The notes below the pieces were generated by a model. The model worked only from the letters and a program-made list of their open reading frames with translations, ran no database searches and had not been told where the DNA came from. From NCBI RefSeq assembly GCF_001439695.1, contig NZ_JYLL01000007.1, forward strand, positions 62,001-126,000: a stretch of 64,000 bases of DNA, given 5' to 3'. Position numbers and translations under genes: made by a program. Position 1 is the stretch's first letter. Each line of letters opens with the position of its first letter. The DNA is from Pseudomonas veronii. Lineage in GTDB: Bacteria > Pseudomonadota > Gammaproteobacteria > Pseudomonadales > Pseudomonadaceae. Shown here piece by piece: positions 1-8,732 of this stretch.

Positions 1-81
1 GCGCTGGCCTTCGCTGGCGAGCCAGGCGTGGTGGGCAGGTGCGTTCAGCCAACTGCTGGCAGGCAGTGGTTGGGTGGTCAT
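1..81 (-). CDS. AGE-family epimerase/isomerase, N-terminal fragment
   Basis: Only the first 27 codons are in the window; the gene continues beyond base 1. It reads from an ATG (complement of 79-81) and contains the stretch WLNAPAHHAWLASEGQR. From memory this resembles the N-terminus of Pseudomonas N-acylglucosamine 2-epimerase (AGE) family proteins, alpha/alpha-barrel enzymes that epimerise or isomerise sugars in the cytoplasm. No good Shine-Dalgarno is visible before the ATG. The call rests on a short stretch, so a different family is possible. Confidence 0.45.
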   Translation of the reverse strand, partial: MTTQPLPASSWLNAPAHHAWLASEGQR

Positions 82-157
82 GGGGAGCCCTTATTATTGT
101 TTGTGGGATGACCGGAGTCTAAACAAGGGCGAGGTGAGCACATGTAACGAAGGACCA

Positions 158-187
158 GGGAAATGTCACCAGATGGTGACATTTCCC
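158..187 (-). terminator. 13-bp perfect hairpin after the coiled-coil gene
   Basis: Arms gggaaatgtcacc (158-170) and ggtgacatttccc (175-187) pair perfectly around a 4-nt loop just after the stop of the minus-strand gene ending at 197. There is no U-tract on either side, so it may act as a 3' end stabiliser or a weak terminator. Confidence 0.45.
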
Positions 188-196
188 CCAAGCCCT

Positions 197-1042
197 TTAC
201 TGACCGATCGGCGTGACTGCGGCCGGCGCATTGAGGCGCTGGTTCAGGTTCTGCACCTGGCTCTGCAAGGTGGTGATATTGCGGGTGGTCTGGATGCGGA
301 ACACATCGAACTCTTTATTGGTCGGCGCATCGCTATTGCCCGGCTGGTTGTCCTGCGCGCTCTTTAGCACCACCAGGTCTTGTTCAAGGCGGGCGATGGC
401 TGCACTCGGGTTGCCCTGTTTCTTCAGGGCCGCCACGTCGGCGACCAGTTCCCTGATCTCGGCATCGCGCTTGGCGGCCTCACCTTGTGCCGCCTTGAGG
501 CTGGCCACGGCGTCGGTCAACGCCTGCACCTGGCCTTGCAGCTTGGCGTTGGCGTTCGACAGGTCGGTGGTGCTGGCGGTCATCTGGGCCAGGCGCTTGT
601 CCAGTTCGGTGGCCTGGCCGGCCACGCCGACTTGCTGCTTGCCCTGCTCCAGCAACTGGGTTTCCAGCTGCTTGATCTGCAGTTTCAGCGCTTCGCTGCC
701 GTTGTTCACGCTGGCCTCATTGGCCACGAACTTGCCGGAAATATCCTGCAGGCGCCCCGCCGCTTCTTCGCTGATGCGTGCAAAACTTTCCTGGGTGGCA
801 ACCAGTTGCTGGCCCATCAGGGAGATCTGCTGGAAGCTCCACCAGGCCAGGCCGGCAAAGGCGATCAGCAGCGCGCCGACCAAGGCCCACAGCGGCCCGG
901 TACTGGCACTCTTGACCTTGACCACAGGGGTATTGCGCGAACGCACGGAGGTGGCGGCGGTCGGCACGAAATCATCATCGTCCAAGGAGTCGGCCCGCAG
1001 GCTGGGAACATTGTCGAAATCGTCGTTGGCATCGTTACGCAT
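197..1042 (-). CDS. Single-pass inner-membrane coiled-coil protein, function unknown
   Basis: The product has 281 residues. An acidic, Asp-rich cytoplasmic N-terminus (about 1-45) is followed by one transmembrane helix at about 51-70 (LWALVGALLIAFAGLAWWSF). A long Gln/Leu/Ala-rich region at about 75-250 looks like continuous coiled coil and should lie in the periplasm. There is no cleavable signal and no catalytic motif. Similar conserved hypothetical proteins occur across Pseudomonas; I do not know their role. The layout (one anchor plus a long helix) suggests a structural or tethering function, which is inference only. Transcription appears monocistronic, ending at the hairpin at 158-187. 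Confidence 0.8.
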   Translation of the reverse strand: MRNDANDDFDNVPSLRADSLDDDDFVPTAATSVRSRNTPVVKVKSASTGPLWALVGALLIAFAGLAWWSFQQISLMGQQLVATQESFARISEEAAGRLQDISGKFVANEASVNNGSEALKLQIKQLETQLLEQGKQQVGVAGQATELDKRLAQMTASTTDLSNANAKLQGQVQALTDAVASLKAAQGEAAKRDAEIRELVADVAALKKQGNPSAAIARLEQDLVVLKSAQDNQPGNSDAPTNKEFDVFRIQTTRNITTLQSQVQNLNQRLNAPAAVTPIGQ

Positions 1043-1169
1043 GAATCAACCCTGAATCGGTGAGATAGCTATCTGAAAAGCCGAGCGGCGGCAGTATAAA
1101 CCGCTGTCCTACCGCACTGATCGACCTGGAACCCTGAATTCGGTTCCCGATGTGTTGCTGCTTGTGAGC

Positions 1170-2168
1170 TTACTTCAGCCCCGGTTCCTGGGCCTTCCAC
1201 CAGCTGCAGAACTCGTCGAGCGCGGTCCACAGGCTGACCTTGGGGTCATAGTCGAGATAATGCCTTGCGCGGCTGATGTCGAGGGTGAAATCTTTGTTCA
1301 TCACCTGCATGCCCAGGCGCGACAACGCCGGCTCCGGGCGCCCGGGCCACAGCGCGCAGAATGCCTCGTTCAACGCGGCGATACTGTAGGACAAACCGTA
1401 GGACCGATACCGCGTCACCTGGGGCAAGTCCATCTGGCGCATCACGTAGTTCACCACATCCCACACCGGCACCGGGGTGCCGTTGCTGATGTTGTAGGCT
1501 TTGCCCAGCGCCGAGCCGGTGGCGAGCAGACTGCTGAGCAGCGCTTCGTTGAGGTTGTGGACGCTGGTGAAGTCGACCTTGTTCAGGCCGTCGCCGACGA
1601 TGGCCAGGCGGTTCTTGCGCTGCATTTTCAACAGACGCGGGAAGATGCTCATGTCGCCGGCGCCGGTGACAAAACGCGGGCGCAGGGCCAGGACTTCGAG
1701 GCCGAATTCCTGGGCACCGAACACCTTTTGCTCGGCCAGGTACTTGGTGGCGGCATAAGGATGCTTGAAGCGCTTGGGCACTTGGTCTTCGGTCAGCCCC
1801 AGGTGGTCGCGGCCGTCGAAATAGATCGATGGCGACGACAAGTGAACCAGGCGCCCGACCCGTTGCTTGAGGCAGGCTTCGACAACGTTCTCGGTCACCA
1901 GCACATTGCCCTGATGGAAATCCTGATAGCGCCCCCACAGCCCGACAGCGCCGGCGCAATGCACCACGGCTTCGACATCGCGGCACAGTTCACGCACCAG
2001 GTCGGCATCATTCAAATCACCCTGGATAAACTCGGCACCGCGCCGTACCAGGTGTTCCACACCTTCGGCGCGCCGCCCGTTGACCCGCACGTCCAGGCCC
2101 TGCTCCAGGGCGAAACGCGCAAAGCGCCCGCCGATGAAGCCGCTTGCGCCGGTGACCAGAATCTTCAT
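1170..2168 (-). CDS. NAD(P)-dependent epimerase/dehydratase (extended SDR)
   Basis: This 332-residue protein opens with the dinucleotide-binding motif GASGFIGG (residues 7-14) and carries the SDR catalytic pair as YAATK near residue 138, with an upstream Ser-rich SSPSIYF segment supplying the catalytic Ser. These features define the extended short-chain dehydrogenase/reductase superfamily, which includes sugar epimerases and 3-beta-hydroxysteroid or OleD-like ketoreductases. The substrate cannot be read from the sequence. The start is ATG with GGAG seven bases upstream. The next gene upstream on the same strand is argP, 52 bp away, but no functional link is evident. Confidence 0.85.
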   Translation of the reverse strand: MKILVTGASGFIGGRFARFALEQGLDVRVNGRRAEGVEHLVRRGAEFIQGDLNDADLVRELCRDVEAVVHCAGAVGLWGRYQDFHQGNVLVTENVVEACLKQRVGRLVHLSSPSIYFDGRDHLGLTEDQVPKRFKHPYAATKYLAEQKVFGAQEFGLEVLALRPRFVTGAGDMSIFPRLLKMQRKNRLAIVGDGLNKVDFTSVHNLNEALLSSLLATGSALGKAYNISNGTPVPVWDVVNYVMRQMDLPQVTRYRSYGLSYSIAALNEAFCALWPGRPEPALSRLGMQVMNKDFTLDISRARHYLDYDPKVSLWTALDEFCSWWKAQEPGLK

Positions 2169-2220
2169 GTATTACTCCGTGTTCTTTCGTTTTTCATCGC
2201 TGTTGCCTTGACGCCCGCCA

Positions 2221-3114
2221 TCAGTCCAACGGCACCAACCATTGACCACAGGCCTGGGCCAGATGGTCGGTCAACAAACCCAGCAGTTGCCCGCCACTGC
2301 GCCAATGATGCCAGTACAGCGGCACATCGATGGGCTTATCTGGCAATAACTCGACCAATACGCCCCTTTGCAGCTGGTCGCCGACCTGCAGTTCAGGCAC
2401 CAGGCCCCAACCGAGCCCGGCTTCCGCCAAGCGGATAAACCCTTCGGACGACGGGCACAAATGGTGCTCGAAACCGCCGTCCACCCCGAGCGCGGCCAGG
2501 TAGCGGTGTTGCAGGAAATCGTCCGGGCCGAATACCAAGGCCGGCGTGCGCGCCAGTTGATCGGCGCGCACACCGTTGGGGAAGTGCCGTGCGATAAACG
2601 CCGGACTCGCCAGCGCCCGATAGCGCATGGCGCCCAGCAACAGGCTGCGCGCCCCGGCCACCGGGCGTTCACTGGCGCAGATACAGGCCGCCACTTCACC
2701 GGCGCGCATGCGCTTGAGGCCGACGGTCTGGTCTTCCACCACCAGGTCCAGCAGCAAATGCTGCTCGGCGCAAAAGTCGCTGACGGCCTCGGCCCACCAG
2801 GTGGCGAGGCTGTCGGCATTCAACGCGATGCGCAGGCGTTCGGGCATGCCTTCTTCATCCAGCGCCGGCACCTGGCTTTGCAAGTCGCGCTCCAGCAGCC
2901 GTACCTGTTGCACATGGTTGAGCAGGCGCCGGCCGATATCGGTCGGCGTCGGCGGTGTGGCCCGCACCAGCACCGGCTGGCCGATCCGTGCCTCCAGCAG
3001 CTTGATACGCTGGGAGATCGCCGATTGCGACAACCCCAGCACCTGGGCACCGCGCTCGAAGCCGGCTTGTTCCACCACCGCCGCCAGGGCGGAGAGCAAT
3101 TTATAGTCGAACAT
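2221..3114 (-). CDS. argP: LysR-type regulator ArgP (IciA)
   Basis: This is a 297-residue LysR-type transcriptional regulator. The N-terminal winged HTH (about 5-60) includes RGAQVLGLSQSAISQRIKLL, typical of ArgP/IciA, and the rest is the periplasmic-binding-like effector domain. In enterics ArgP senses lysine and arginine and activates the exporter gene argO. Here it is transcribed divergently from an ArgO/LysE exporter starting at 3215, with 100 bp between them, the expected arrangement for direct control. The same pair lies beside sodB and bifA in P. aeruginosa. Length is normal for the family. Confidence 0.92.
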   Translation of the reverse strand: MFDYKLLSALAAVVEQAGFERGAQVLGLSQSAISQRIKLLEARIGQPVLVRATPPTPTDIGRRLLNHVQQVRLLERDLQSQVPALDEEGMPERLRIALNADSLATWWAEAVSDFCAEQHLLLDLVVEDQTVGLKRMRAGEVAACICASERPVAGARSLLLGAMRYRALASPAFIARHFPNGVRADQLARTPALVFGPDDFLQHRYLAALGVDGGFEHHLCPSSEGFIRLAEAGLGWGLVPELQVGDQLQRGVLVELLPDKPIDVPLYWHHWRSGGQLLGLLTDHLAQACGQWLVPLD

Positions 3115-3214
3115 CAGTTTCTCTAATGAGCGATCAGCAATATTGGTTTTTCTTATACAGCCATGCCAGGGAAGATAGCCAGCATCGTTTCGGCTTGAGC
3201 AAGGATCTTCAACT

Positions 3215-3814
3215 ATGTGGCAAAGCTATATGAACGGCCTGCTGGTCGCGTTGGGGCTGATCATGGCCATCGGCAGCCAGAACGCCTTTGTGCTCGCGCA
3301 AAGCCTGCGTCGTGAACACCACCTGCCGGTGGCGGCCCTGTGTGTGGTCTGCGATGCGCTGCTGGTGGCCGCCGGGGTATTCGGCCTGGCGACGATACTG
3401 GCGCAAAGCCCGATCCTGCTGGGGATTGCCCGCTGGGGCGGTGCCGCGTTCCTGCTGTGGTACGGCGCCTGCGCGCTGCGGCGGGCCTGTTCGAAACAGA
3501 GCCTCGACCAAGGCGACGCCCTCAAGGTGCGCTCATTGCGCGCCGTGTTGCTCAGCGCGTTGGCGGTGACGTTGCTCAACCCCCACGTTTACTTGGACAC
3601 CGTGCTGCTGATTGGCTCGCTGGGCGCCCAACAGACCGAACCCGGCGCCTATGTGGCCGGCGCGGCCAGCGCTTCGTTCCTGTGGTTCGCCACGCTGGCG
3701 CTCGGCGCCGCCTGGTTGGCCCCGTGGCTGGCACGTCCGACGACGTGGCGCCTGCTCGACCTTCTGGTGGCGGGGATGATGTTCAGCGTGGCCTATCAAT
3801 TGATCAGCGCATGA
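3215..3814 (+). CDS. argO: LysE/ArgO-type basic amino acid exporter
   Basis: The product is a 199-residue, about six-helix inner-membrane protein of the LysE superfamily. The N-terminus GLIMAIGSQNAFVLAQSLRR is the hallmark of LysE/ArgO exporters, and the TLLNPHVYLDTVLLIG segment carries the second conserved Asn-Pro motif. It should expel excess L-arginine and/or L-lysine using the membrane potential. AAGGA sits 10 bases before the ATG. Divergent argP (3114) is its probable activator. Length matches ArgO (about 205-211). Confidence 0.92.
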   Translation: MWQSYMNGLLVALGLIMAIGSQNAFVLAQSLRREHHLPVAALCVVCDALLVAAGVFGLATILAQSPILLGIARWGGAAFLLWYGACALRRACSKQSLDQGDALKVRSLRAVLLSALAVTLLNPHVYLDTVLLIGSLGAQQTEPGAYVAGAASASFLWFATLALGAAWLAPWLARPTTWRLLDLLVAGMMFSVAYQLISA

Positions 3815-3882
3815 TGAATATTCCAAAACGCTCTGGAACCTCTATCCCACACAGTTGTTGCGTGGTTTTGCCACACCCCGGG

Positions 3883-3891
3883 TGCTATGAT
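3883..3891 (+). promoter_or_regulatory. Extended -10 promoter candidate for sodB
   Basis: TGC-TATGAT at 3883-3891 is a good extended -10 about 100 bp before the sodB ATG. No convincing -35 is present, as is usual for extended -10 promoters. Confidence 0.4.
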
Positions 3892-3992
3892 CCGGACCCT
3901 GCGCCGCAAAGAGTACAAACTCCCCGGCGCTTGTTTGGCCGCCCGTGATCGGCCTTGCGCTCACCGCAACTGACCTGATTAGGAGAATCATC

Positions 3993-4589
3993 ATGGCTTT
4001 CGAATTGCCGCCGCTGCCCTACGCACACGATGCCCTGCAGCCGCACATTTCCAAGGAAACCTTGGAATACCACCACGACAAGCACCACAACACCTATGTC
4101 GTGAACCTGAACAACCTGGTGCCTGGCACCGAGTTCGAAGGCAAGACCCTGGAAGAAATCGTCAAGTCTTCTTCGGGCGGCATCTTCAACAACGCCGCTC
4201 AGGTCTGGAACCACACCTTCTACTGGAACTGCCTGGCGCCAAACGCCGGCGGTCAACCGACCGGCGCACTGGCTGAAGCCATCAACGCTGCGTTCGGTTC
4301 GTTCGACAAGTTCAAAGAAGAATTCACCAAGACGTCCGTCGGCACCTTCGGTTCCGGTTGGGGCTGGCTGGTGAAAAAGGCTGACGGTTCCCTGGCTCTG
4401 GCCAGCACCATCGGCGCCGGCAACCCGCTGACCAGCGGCGACACCCCGCTGCTGACCTGCGACGTCTGGGAACACGCTTACTACATCGACTACCGCAACG
4501 CCCGTCCAAAGTATGTGGAAGCGTTCTGGAACCTGGTCAACTGGAAGTTCGTGGCTGAGCAGTTCGAAGGCAAGGCCTTCACTGCCTAA
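3993..4589 (+). CDS. sodB: Iron superoxide dismutase
   Basis: SodB is a 198-residue cytoplasmic enzyme that dismutates superoxide to oxygen and hydrogen peroxide. Metal ligands are visible: His27 in [11 protein letters not shown], a His in QVWNHTFYW at about residue 74, Asp157 and His161 in [13 protein letters not shown]. The [11 protein letters not shown] context is that of iron rather than manganese enzymes. The start chosen is ATG 3993, preceded by AGGAGA; an in-frame upstream ATG would add 16 residues foreign to the family. A strong terminator follows at 4608-4637. Placement between argO and bifA matches P. aeruginosa. Confidence 0.97.
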   Translation: MAFELPPLPYAHDALQPHISKETLEYHHDKHHNTYVVNLNNLVPGTEFEGKTLEEIVKSSSGGIFNNAAQVWNHTFYWNCLAPNAGGQPTGALAEAINAAFGSFDKFKEEFTKTSVGTFGSGWGWLVKKADGSLALASTIGAGNPLTSGDTPLLTCDVWEHAYYIDYRNARPKYVEAFWNLVNWKFVAEQFEGKAFTA

Positions 4590-4607
4590 GCACCCCTTGC
4601 AGTAAAA

Positions 4608-4637
4608 AGAGCCCGGCGATTGCCGGGCTTTTTTTTG
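4608..4637 (+). terminator. Rho-independent terminator of sodB
   Basis: gcccggc (4611-4617) pairs with gccgggc (4622-4628) around a 4-nt loop and is followed by eight T residues. Confidence 0.93.
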
Positions 4638-4669
4638 TGCGTTCGACGGCGGCGCCAGCCGGGCATGAC

Positions 4670-4698
4670 GGAACCAACTGCGCGGAAATTGCCACCCA
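4670..4698 (+). promoter_or_regulatory. hrp box (HrpL/RspL-type sigma factor promoter)
   Basis: GGAACC at 4670-4675, a 16-bp spacer, and CCACCCA at 4692-4698 match the full consensus GGAACC-N15/16-CCACNNA used by the type III secretion ECF sigma factor HrpL (RspL in P. fluorescens). It lies 47 bp before the ATG of a 60-residue gene and just after the sodB terminator, so it is positioned as a free-standing promoter. Confidence 0.75.
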
Positions 4699-4745
4699 GG
4701 CAGTGAGAGGAATGTCCCTTTCATTCAATGTCGGAGAATTAACTT

Positions 4746-4928
4746 ATGATCGCAGGCGCAGCAGGATTAGGAGCAGCAGCCTCCGCAGCCGCAGCACTCG
4801 CCCCCGTGCTAATGCCGTTGGCTGAACAAGCCGCCGGTATGGCCATGAATGTCGCAAAAGACCTTCTGAAAAACGCAACGAGTGCTGCCGGCAGCGCAAC
4901 GAATCAACAGCAGCAAATCAAATTCTGA
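4746..4928 (+). CDS. 60-residue Ala-rich small protein behind an hrp box
   Basis: This short gene starts at ATG 4746 with GGAGAA upstream and encodes 60 residues. The N-terminal two-thirds is Ala/Gly/Leu-rich and probably helical (MIAGAAGLGAAASAAAALAP), followed by an amphipathic stretch with Met and Lys and a polar tail NQQQQIKF. It has no Cys, no Trp and no classical signal peptidase site. The perfect hrp box upstream implies expression with the type III secretion regulon, so a secreted, pilin-like or harpin-like small protein is a reasonable inference. I do not recognise a family, and no other type III gene lies nearby. Confidence 0.65.
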   Translation: MIAGAAGLGAAASAAAALAPVLMPLAEQAAGMAMNVAKDLLKNATSAAGSATNQQQQIKF

Positions 4929-5131
4929 TTGGGAAAGCGTGAACGGTGGCGGAGCAAAATCAGTCCGCCATCACTTGAATTCCCCCCTCGCCTGACGACC
5001 CCGCCTGCAACAGACCGGCCCACCATGGCGTCATGGAGCATCGCGCCGCAATGTTCCTTTGACTGCCATCACCAGATTGCCAATACTCATGGCATATTGA
5101 AGGCCACCCGCATGAGACAAGGAATGCCCCT

Positions 5132-7183
5132 TTGAAGCTGGAACTCAAAAACAGCTTGTCGGTGAAGTTGCTACGGGTTGTGCTGCTGTCGGCATTGATC
5201 GTGGGCGTGGCGCTGAGCGTGGCGCAGATCGTTTTCGATGCCTACAAGACGCGCCAGGCCGTGGCCGATGATGCCCAGCGCATCCTCGACATGTTTCGCG
5301 ACCCCTCGACCCAGGCCGTCTACAGCCTGGACCGCGAGATGGGCATGCAGGTGATCGAAGGTCTGTTTCAGGACGACGCGGTCCGCATGGCCTCCATCGG
5401 CCATCCCAACGAAACCATGCTCGCGGAAAAAAACCGCGCCTTGCAGCAATCCTCCAGCCGCTGGTTGACCGACCTGATTCTCGGCCAGGAGCGCACGTTC
5501 ACCACCGCCCTGGTCGGCAAAGGCCCCTATAGCGAGTATTACGGCGACCTGAGCATCACGCTCGACACGGCCACCTACGGCAAGGGTTTCATTGTCAGCT
5601 CGGTGATCATTTTTATTTCCGGGGTGCTGCGCGCACTGGCCATGGGCCTGGTGCTGTACCTGGTGTATCACTGGCTGCTGACCAAGCCGCTGTCGCGGAT
5701 TATCGAACACCTGACCTCGATCAACCCCGACCGCCCCAGCGAACACAAGATCCCCCAGCTCAAGGGCCACGAACGCAATGAACTGGGGCTGTGGATCAAT
5801 ACGGCCAACCAGTTGCTCGAATCCATCGAACGCAACACCCACCTGCGCCATGAAGCGGAATCCAGCCTGCTGCGCATGGCCCAGTACGACTTTCTCACCG
5901 GCCTGCCGAACCGCCAGAAACTGCAGGAGCAACTGGACAAGATCCTGATCGACGCCGGCCGTCGGCAGCGCCGCGTCGCCGTGTTGTGCGTGGGCCTGGA
6001 TGACTTCAAAAGCGTCAACGAGCAGTTCACCTACCAGGCCGGCGACAAGCTGCTGCTGGCCCTGGCCGATCGCCTGCGCGCCCACAGCGGCCGCCTCGGC
6101 GCCCTCGCCCGCCTCGGCGGCGACCAGTTCGCCCTGGTGCAGGCCGATATCGATCAGCCCTACGAAGCCGCCGAGCTGGCGCAAAGCATCCTCGATGACC
6201 TGGAAGCGGAGTTTGCCCTCGACAGCGAGCAGATTCGCCTACGCGCCACCATCGGCATCACCTTGTTCCCGGAAGACGGCGACAGCACCGAGAAACTGCT
6301 GCAAAAAGCCGAACAGACCATGACCCTGGCCAAGAGCCGCTCGCGCAACCGCTATCAGTTCTATATCGCCAGTGTCGACAGTGAAATGCGCCGACGCCGC
6401 GAACTGGAGAAAGACCTGCGCGACGCCTTGAGCCGCAATCAGTTTTACCTGGTGTACCAACCGCAGATCAGCTACCGCGACCACCGCGTGGTCGGCGTCG
6501 AAGCGTTGATCCGTTGGCAGCACCCGGAACACGGCCTGGTGCCGCCAGACTTGTTCATCCCCCTGGCGGAACAGAACGGCACGATTATCGCGATCGGTGA
6601 ATGGGTGCTCGACCAGGCCTGTCGACAATTGCGCGAATGGCACGACCAAGGCTTCACCGAGCTGCGCATGGCGGTCAACCTGTCCACCGTGCAACTGCAC
6701 CACACCGAATTGCCACGGGTGGTGAATAACCTGATGCAGATCTATCGCTTGCCGCCGCGCAGCCTGGAACTGGAAGTGACCGAGACCGGCCTGATGGAAG
6801 ACATCAGCACCGCCGCGCAACACCTGCTGAGCCTGCGCCGCTCCGGCGCGCTGATCGCCATCGATGACTTCGGCACCGGCTATTCATCCTTGAGCTATCT
6901 GAAAAGCCTGCCGCTGGACAAGATCAAGATCGACAAGAGCTTCGTGCAGGACCTGCTCGACGATGACGACGACGCCACCATCGTGCGCGCGATTATCCAA
7001 TTGGGTAAAAGCCTGGGCATGCAGGTGATCGCCGAAGGCGTGGAAACCGCGGAACAGGAGGCTTACATCATCTCCGAGGGCTGCCATGAAGGTCAGGGCT
7101 ACCACTACAGCAAACCGTTGCCGGCACGGGAGTTGGCGGCGTATTTGAAGCAGGCCGAGCGCAATAACGCAGCCATTCTCTGA
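5132..7183 (+). CDS. bifA: Cyclic-di-GMP phosphodiesterase BifA (degenerate GGDEF + EAL)
   Basis: BifA is a 683-residue inner-membrane protein. A helix at about 12-32, a periplasmic sensor region, and a second helix at about 155-175 lead into a HAMP-like linker. A GGDEF domain follows (about 250-415) whose active-site motif is degenerate, GGDQF near residue 328. The EAL domain (about 430-675) is intact, with VEALIRW near 457 and DDFGTGYSSL. In Pseudomonas, BifA degrades c-di-GMP and so favours swarming over biofilm. The start is TTG 5132 with AAGGA 8 bases upstream; it gives the conserved N-terminus MKLELKNSLSVKLLRV. Synteny with sodB supports the name. Confidence 0.95.
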   Translation: MKLELKNSLSVKLLRVVLLSALIVGVALSVAQIVFDAYKTRQAVADDAQRILDMFRDPSTQAVYSLDREMGMQVIEGLFQDDAVRMASIGHPNETMLAEKNRALQQSSSRWLTDLILGQERTFTTALVGKGPYSEYYGDLSITLDTATYGKGFIVSSVIIFISGVLRALAMGLVLYLVYHWLLTKPLSRIIEHLTSINPDRPSEHKIPQLKGHERNELGLWINTANQLLESIERNTHLRHEAESSLLRMAQYDFLTGLPNRQKLQEQLDKILIDAGRRQRRVAVLCVGLDDFKSVNEQFTYQAGDKLLLALADRLRAHSGRLGALARLGGDQFALVQADIDQPYEAAELAQSILDDLEAEFALDSEQIRLRATIGITLFPEDGDSTEKLLQKAEQTMTLAKSRSRNRYQFYIASVDSEMRRRRELEKDLRDALSRNQFYLVYQPQISYRDHRVVGVEALIRWQHPEHGLVPPDLFIPLAEQNGTIIAIGEWVLDQACRQLREWHDQGFTELRMAVNLSTVQLHHTELPRVVNNLMQIYRLPPRSLELEVTETGLMEDISTAAQHLLSLRRSGALIAIDDFGTGYSSLSYLKSLPLDKIKIDKSFVQDLLDDDDDATIVRAIIQLGKSLGMQVIAEGVETAEQEAYIISEGCHEGQGYHYSKPLPARELAAYLKQAERNNAAIL

Positions 7184-7231
7184 CACGACCAAACGATAGT
7201 TGAGATTTCCCTCGTATAACCCTTTACAGAA

Positions 7232-7250
7232 AATGCAAATCTTTCGCATT
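7232..7250 (+). promoter_or_regulatory. Possible Fur operator before the imelysin gene
   Basis: The 19-bp AATGCAAATCTTTCGCATT is an imperfect palindrome of the length and A/T-rich half-site style of Pseudomonas Fur boxes. It lies 60 bp before the start of a gene family that is often iron-regulated. Confidence 0.4.
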
Positions 7251-7310
7251 ATGTTGCAGTTTTGCGCGGCCCCCGCGCGCCCTATCAACGACCGATGCAG
7301 GATGTTCGCC

Positions 7311-8654
7311 ATGATTCGTATGCCCCTGGCCACCGCCAGTCTGTTGGCCATTGCCATTTCGCTCGCCGGTTGCGGCGAAGGTAAAGACAAGGCCGCCGCG
7401 CCCCAGGCGCCGACCCCGGCCGCCAGCACTGCCGCTCCGGCGGCTGCCACCTCTGCCGGCCAGGTCGACGAAACCGCCGCCAAGGCCGTGGTCGCGCATT
7501 ACGCTGACATGGTGTTCGCGGTGTACAGCGATGCCGAATCCACCGCAAAAACCCTGCAAACCGCGATCGACACCTTCCTCGCCAACCCGAACGACGAGAC
7601 CCTCAAAGCCGCCCGTACCGCCTGGGTCGCCGCGCGCGTGCCGTACCTGCAGAGCGAAGTGTTCCGCTTCGGCAACACCATCATCGACGACTGGGAAGGC
7701 CAAGTGAACGCCTGGCCCCTGGACGAAGGCCTGATCGACTACACCGACAAATCCTACGAGCACGCGCTGGGCAACCCTGGCGCCACGGCCAACATCATCG
7801 CCAACACCGAGATCCAGGTCGGCGAAGACAAGGTCGACGTCAAGGACATCACCCCGGAAAAACTCGCCAGCCTCAATGAGCTGGGCGGTTCCGAAGCCAA
7901 CGTCGCCACCGGCTACCACGCCATCGAATTCCTGCTGTGGGGCCAGGACCTGAACGGCACCGGCCCGGGCGCCGGCAACCGTCCTGCGTCGGACTACATG
8001 ACCGGCGACGGTGCAACCGGTGGCCACAACGAGCGCCGCCGCACGTACCTGCGCGCCGTGACGCAGTTGCTGGTCAGCGACCTGGAAGAAATGGTCGGCA
8101 ACTGGAAACCCAACGTCGAAGACAACTACCGCGCCACGCTTGAGGCCGAACCGGCCACCGACGGCCTGCGCAAAATGCTGTTCGGCATGGGCAGCCTGTC
8201 GCTCGGCGAACTGGCCGGTGAGCGCATGAAGGTGTCCCTGGAAGCCAACTCGCCGGAAGACGAGCAGGACTGTTTCAGCGACAACACCCACAACTCGCAC
8301 TTCTACGACGCCAAGGGCATCCGCAACGTCTACCTGGGCGAGTACACCCGCACTGACGGCAGCAAAATGACCGGCGCCAGCCTGTCATCCCTGGTGGCCA
8401 AGGCCGACCCTGCCGCCGACGCCGCGTTGAAAGCGGACCTGGCGGCGACCGAAGCGAAGATCCAGGTCATGGTTGACCACGCCAACAAGGGTGAGCACTA
8501 CGACCAGTTGATCGCTGCGGGTAACGACGCGGGCAACCAGATCGTGCGGGACGCCATCGCCGCACTGGTCAAGCAGACCGGCTCGATCGAAGCGGCTGCC
8601 GGCAAGCTGGGGATCAGCGACCTGAACCCGGATAGCGCTGATCACGAGTTCTGA
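7311..8654 (+). CDS. Imelysin-family (M75/IcmP-EfeO-like) lipoprotein
   Basis: This 447-residue protein has a lipoprotein signal (LLAIAISLAGC, lipobox Cys about residue 21), then an Ala/Pro-rich linker and an imelysin domain. The family motif GxHxxE is present as GYHAIEFLLWGQD, and a second conserved segment reads NTHNSHFYDAKGIRNVYLG. P. aeruginosa IcmP (446 residues, near bifA) is the likely orthologue. It was first described as an insulin-cleaving outer-membrane metalloproteinase; related proteins take part in iron uptake. ATG 7311 is chosen because it begins the signal peptide and has an AGGAT 7 bases upstream. A possible Fur box lies at 7232-7250, and a terminator follows the gene. Confidence 0.9.
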   Translation: MIRMPLATASLLAIAISLAGCGEGKDKAAAPQAPTPAASTAAPAAATSAGQVDETAAKAVVAHYADMVFAVYSDAESTAKTLQTAIDTFLANPNDETLKAARTAWVAARVPYLQSEVFRFGNTIIDDWEGQVNAWPLDEGLIDYTDKSYEHALGNPGATANIIANTEIQVGEDKVDVKDITPEKLASLNELGGSEANVATGYHAIEFLLWGQDLNGTGPGAGNRPASDYMTGDGATGGHNERRRTYLRAVTQLLVSDLEEMVGNWKPNVEDNYRATLEAEPATDGLRKMLFGMGSLSLGELAGERMKVSLEANSPEDEQDCFSDNTHNSHFYDAKGIRNVYLGEYTRTDGSKMTGASLSSLVAKADPAADAALKADLAATEAKIQVMVDHANKGEHYDQLIAAGNDAGNQIVRDAIAALVKQTGSIEAAAGKLGISDLNPDSADHEF

Positions 8655-8682
8655 TCACTGCCGACGCCTAAGTGCCATAAAG

Positions 8683-8713
8683 AATGCCCCGACTCGCTCG
8701 GGGCATTTTTTTT
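8683..8713 (+). terminator. Terminator after the imelysin gene
   Basis: aatgcccc (8683-8690) pairs with ggggcatt (8700-8707), followed by a run of T. It sits between two convergent genes. Confidence 0.9.
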
Positions 8714-8732
8714 ACGCCCGCAGTCGAAGGCA

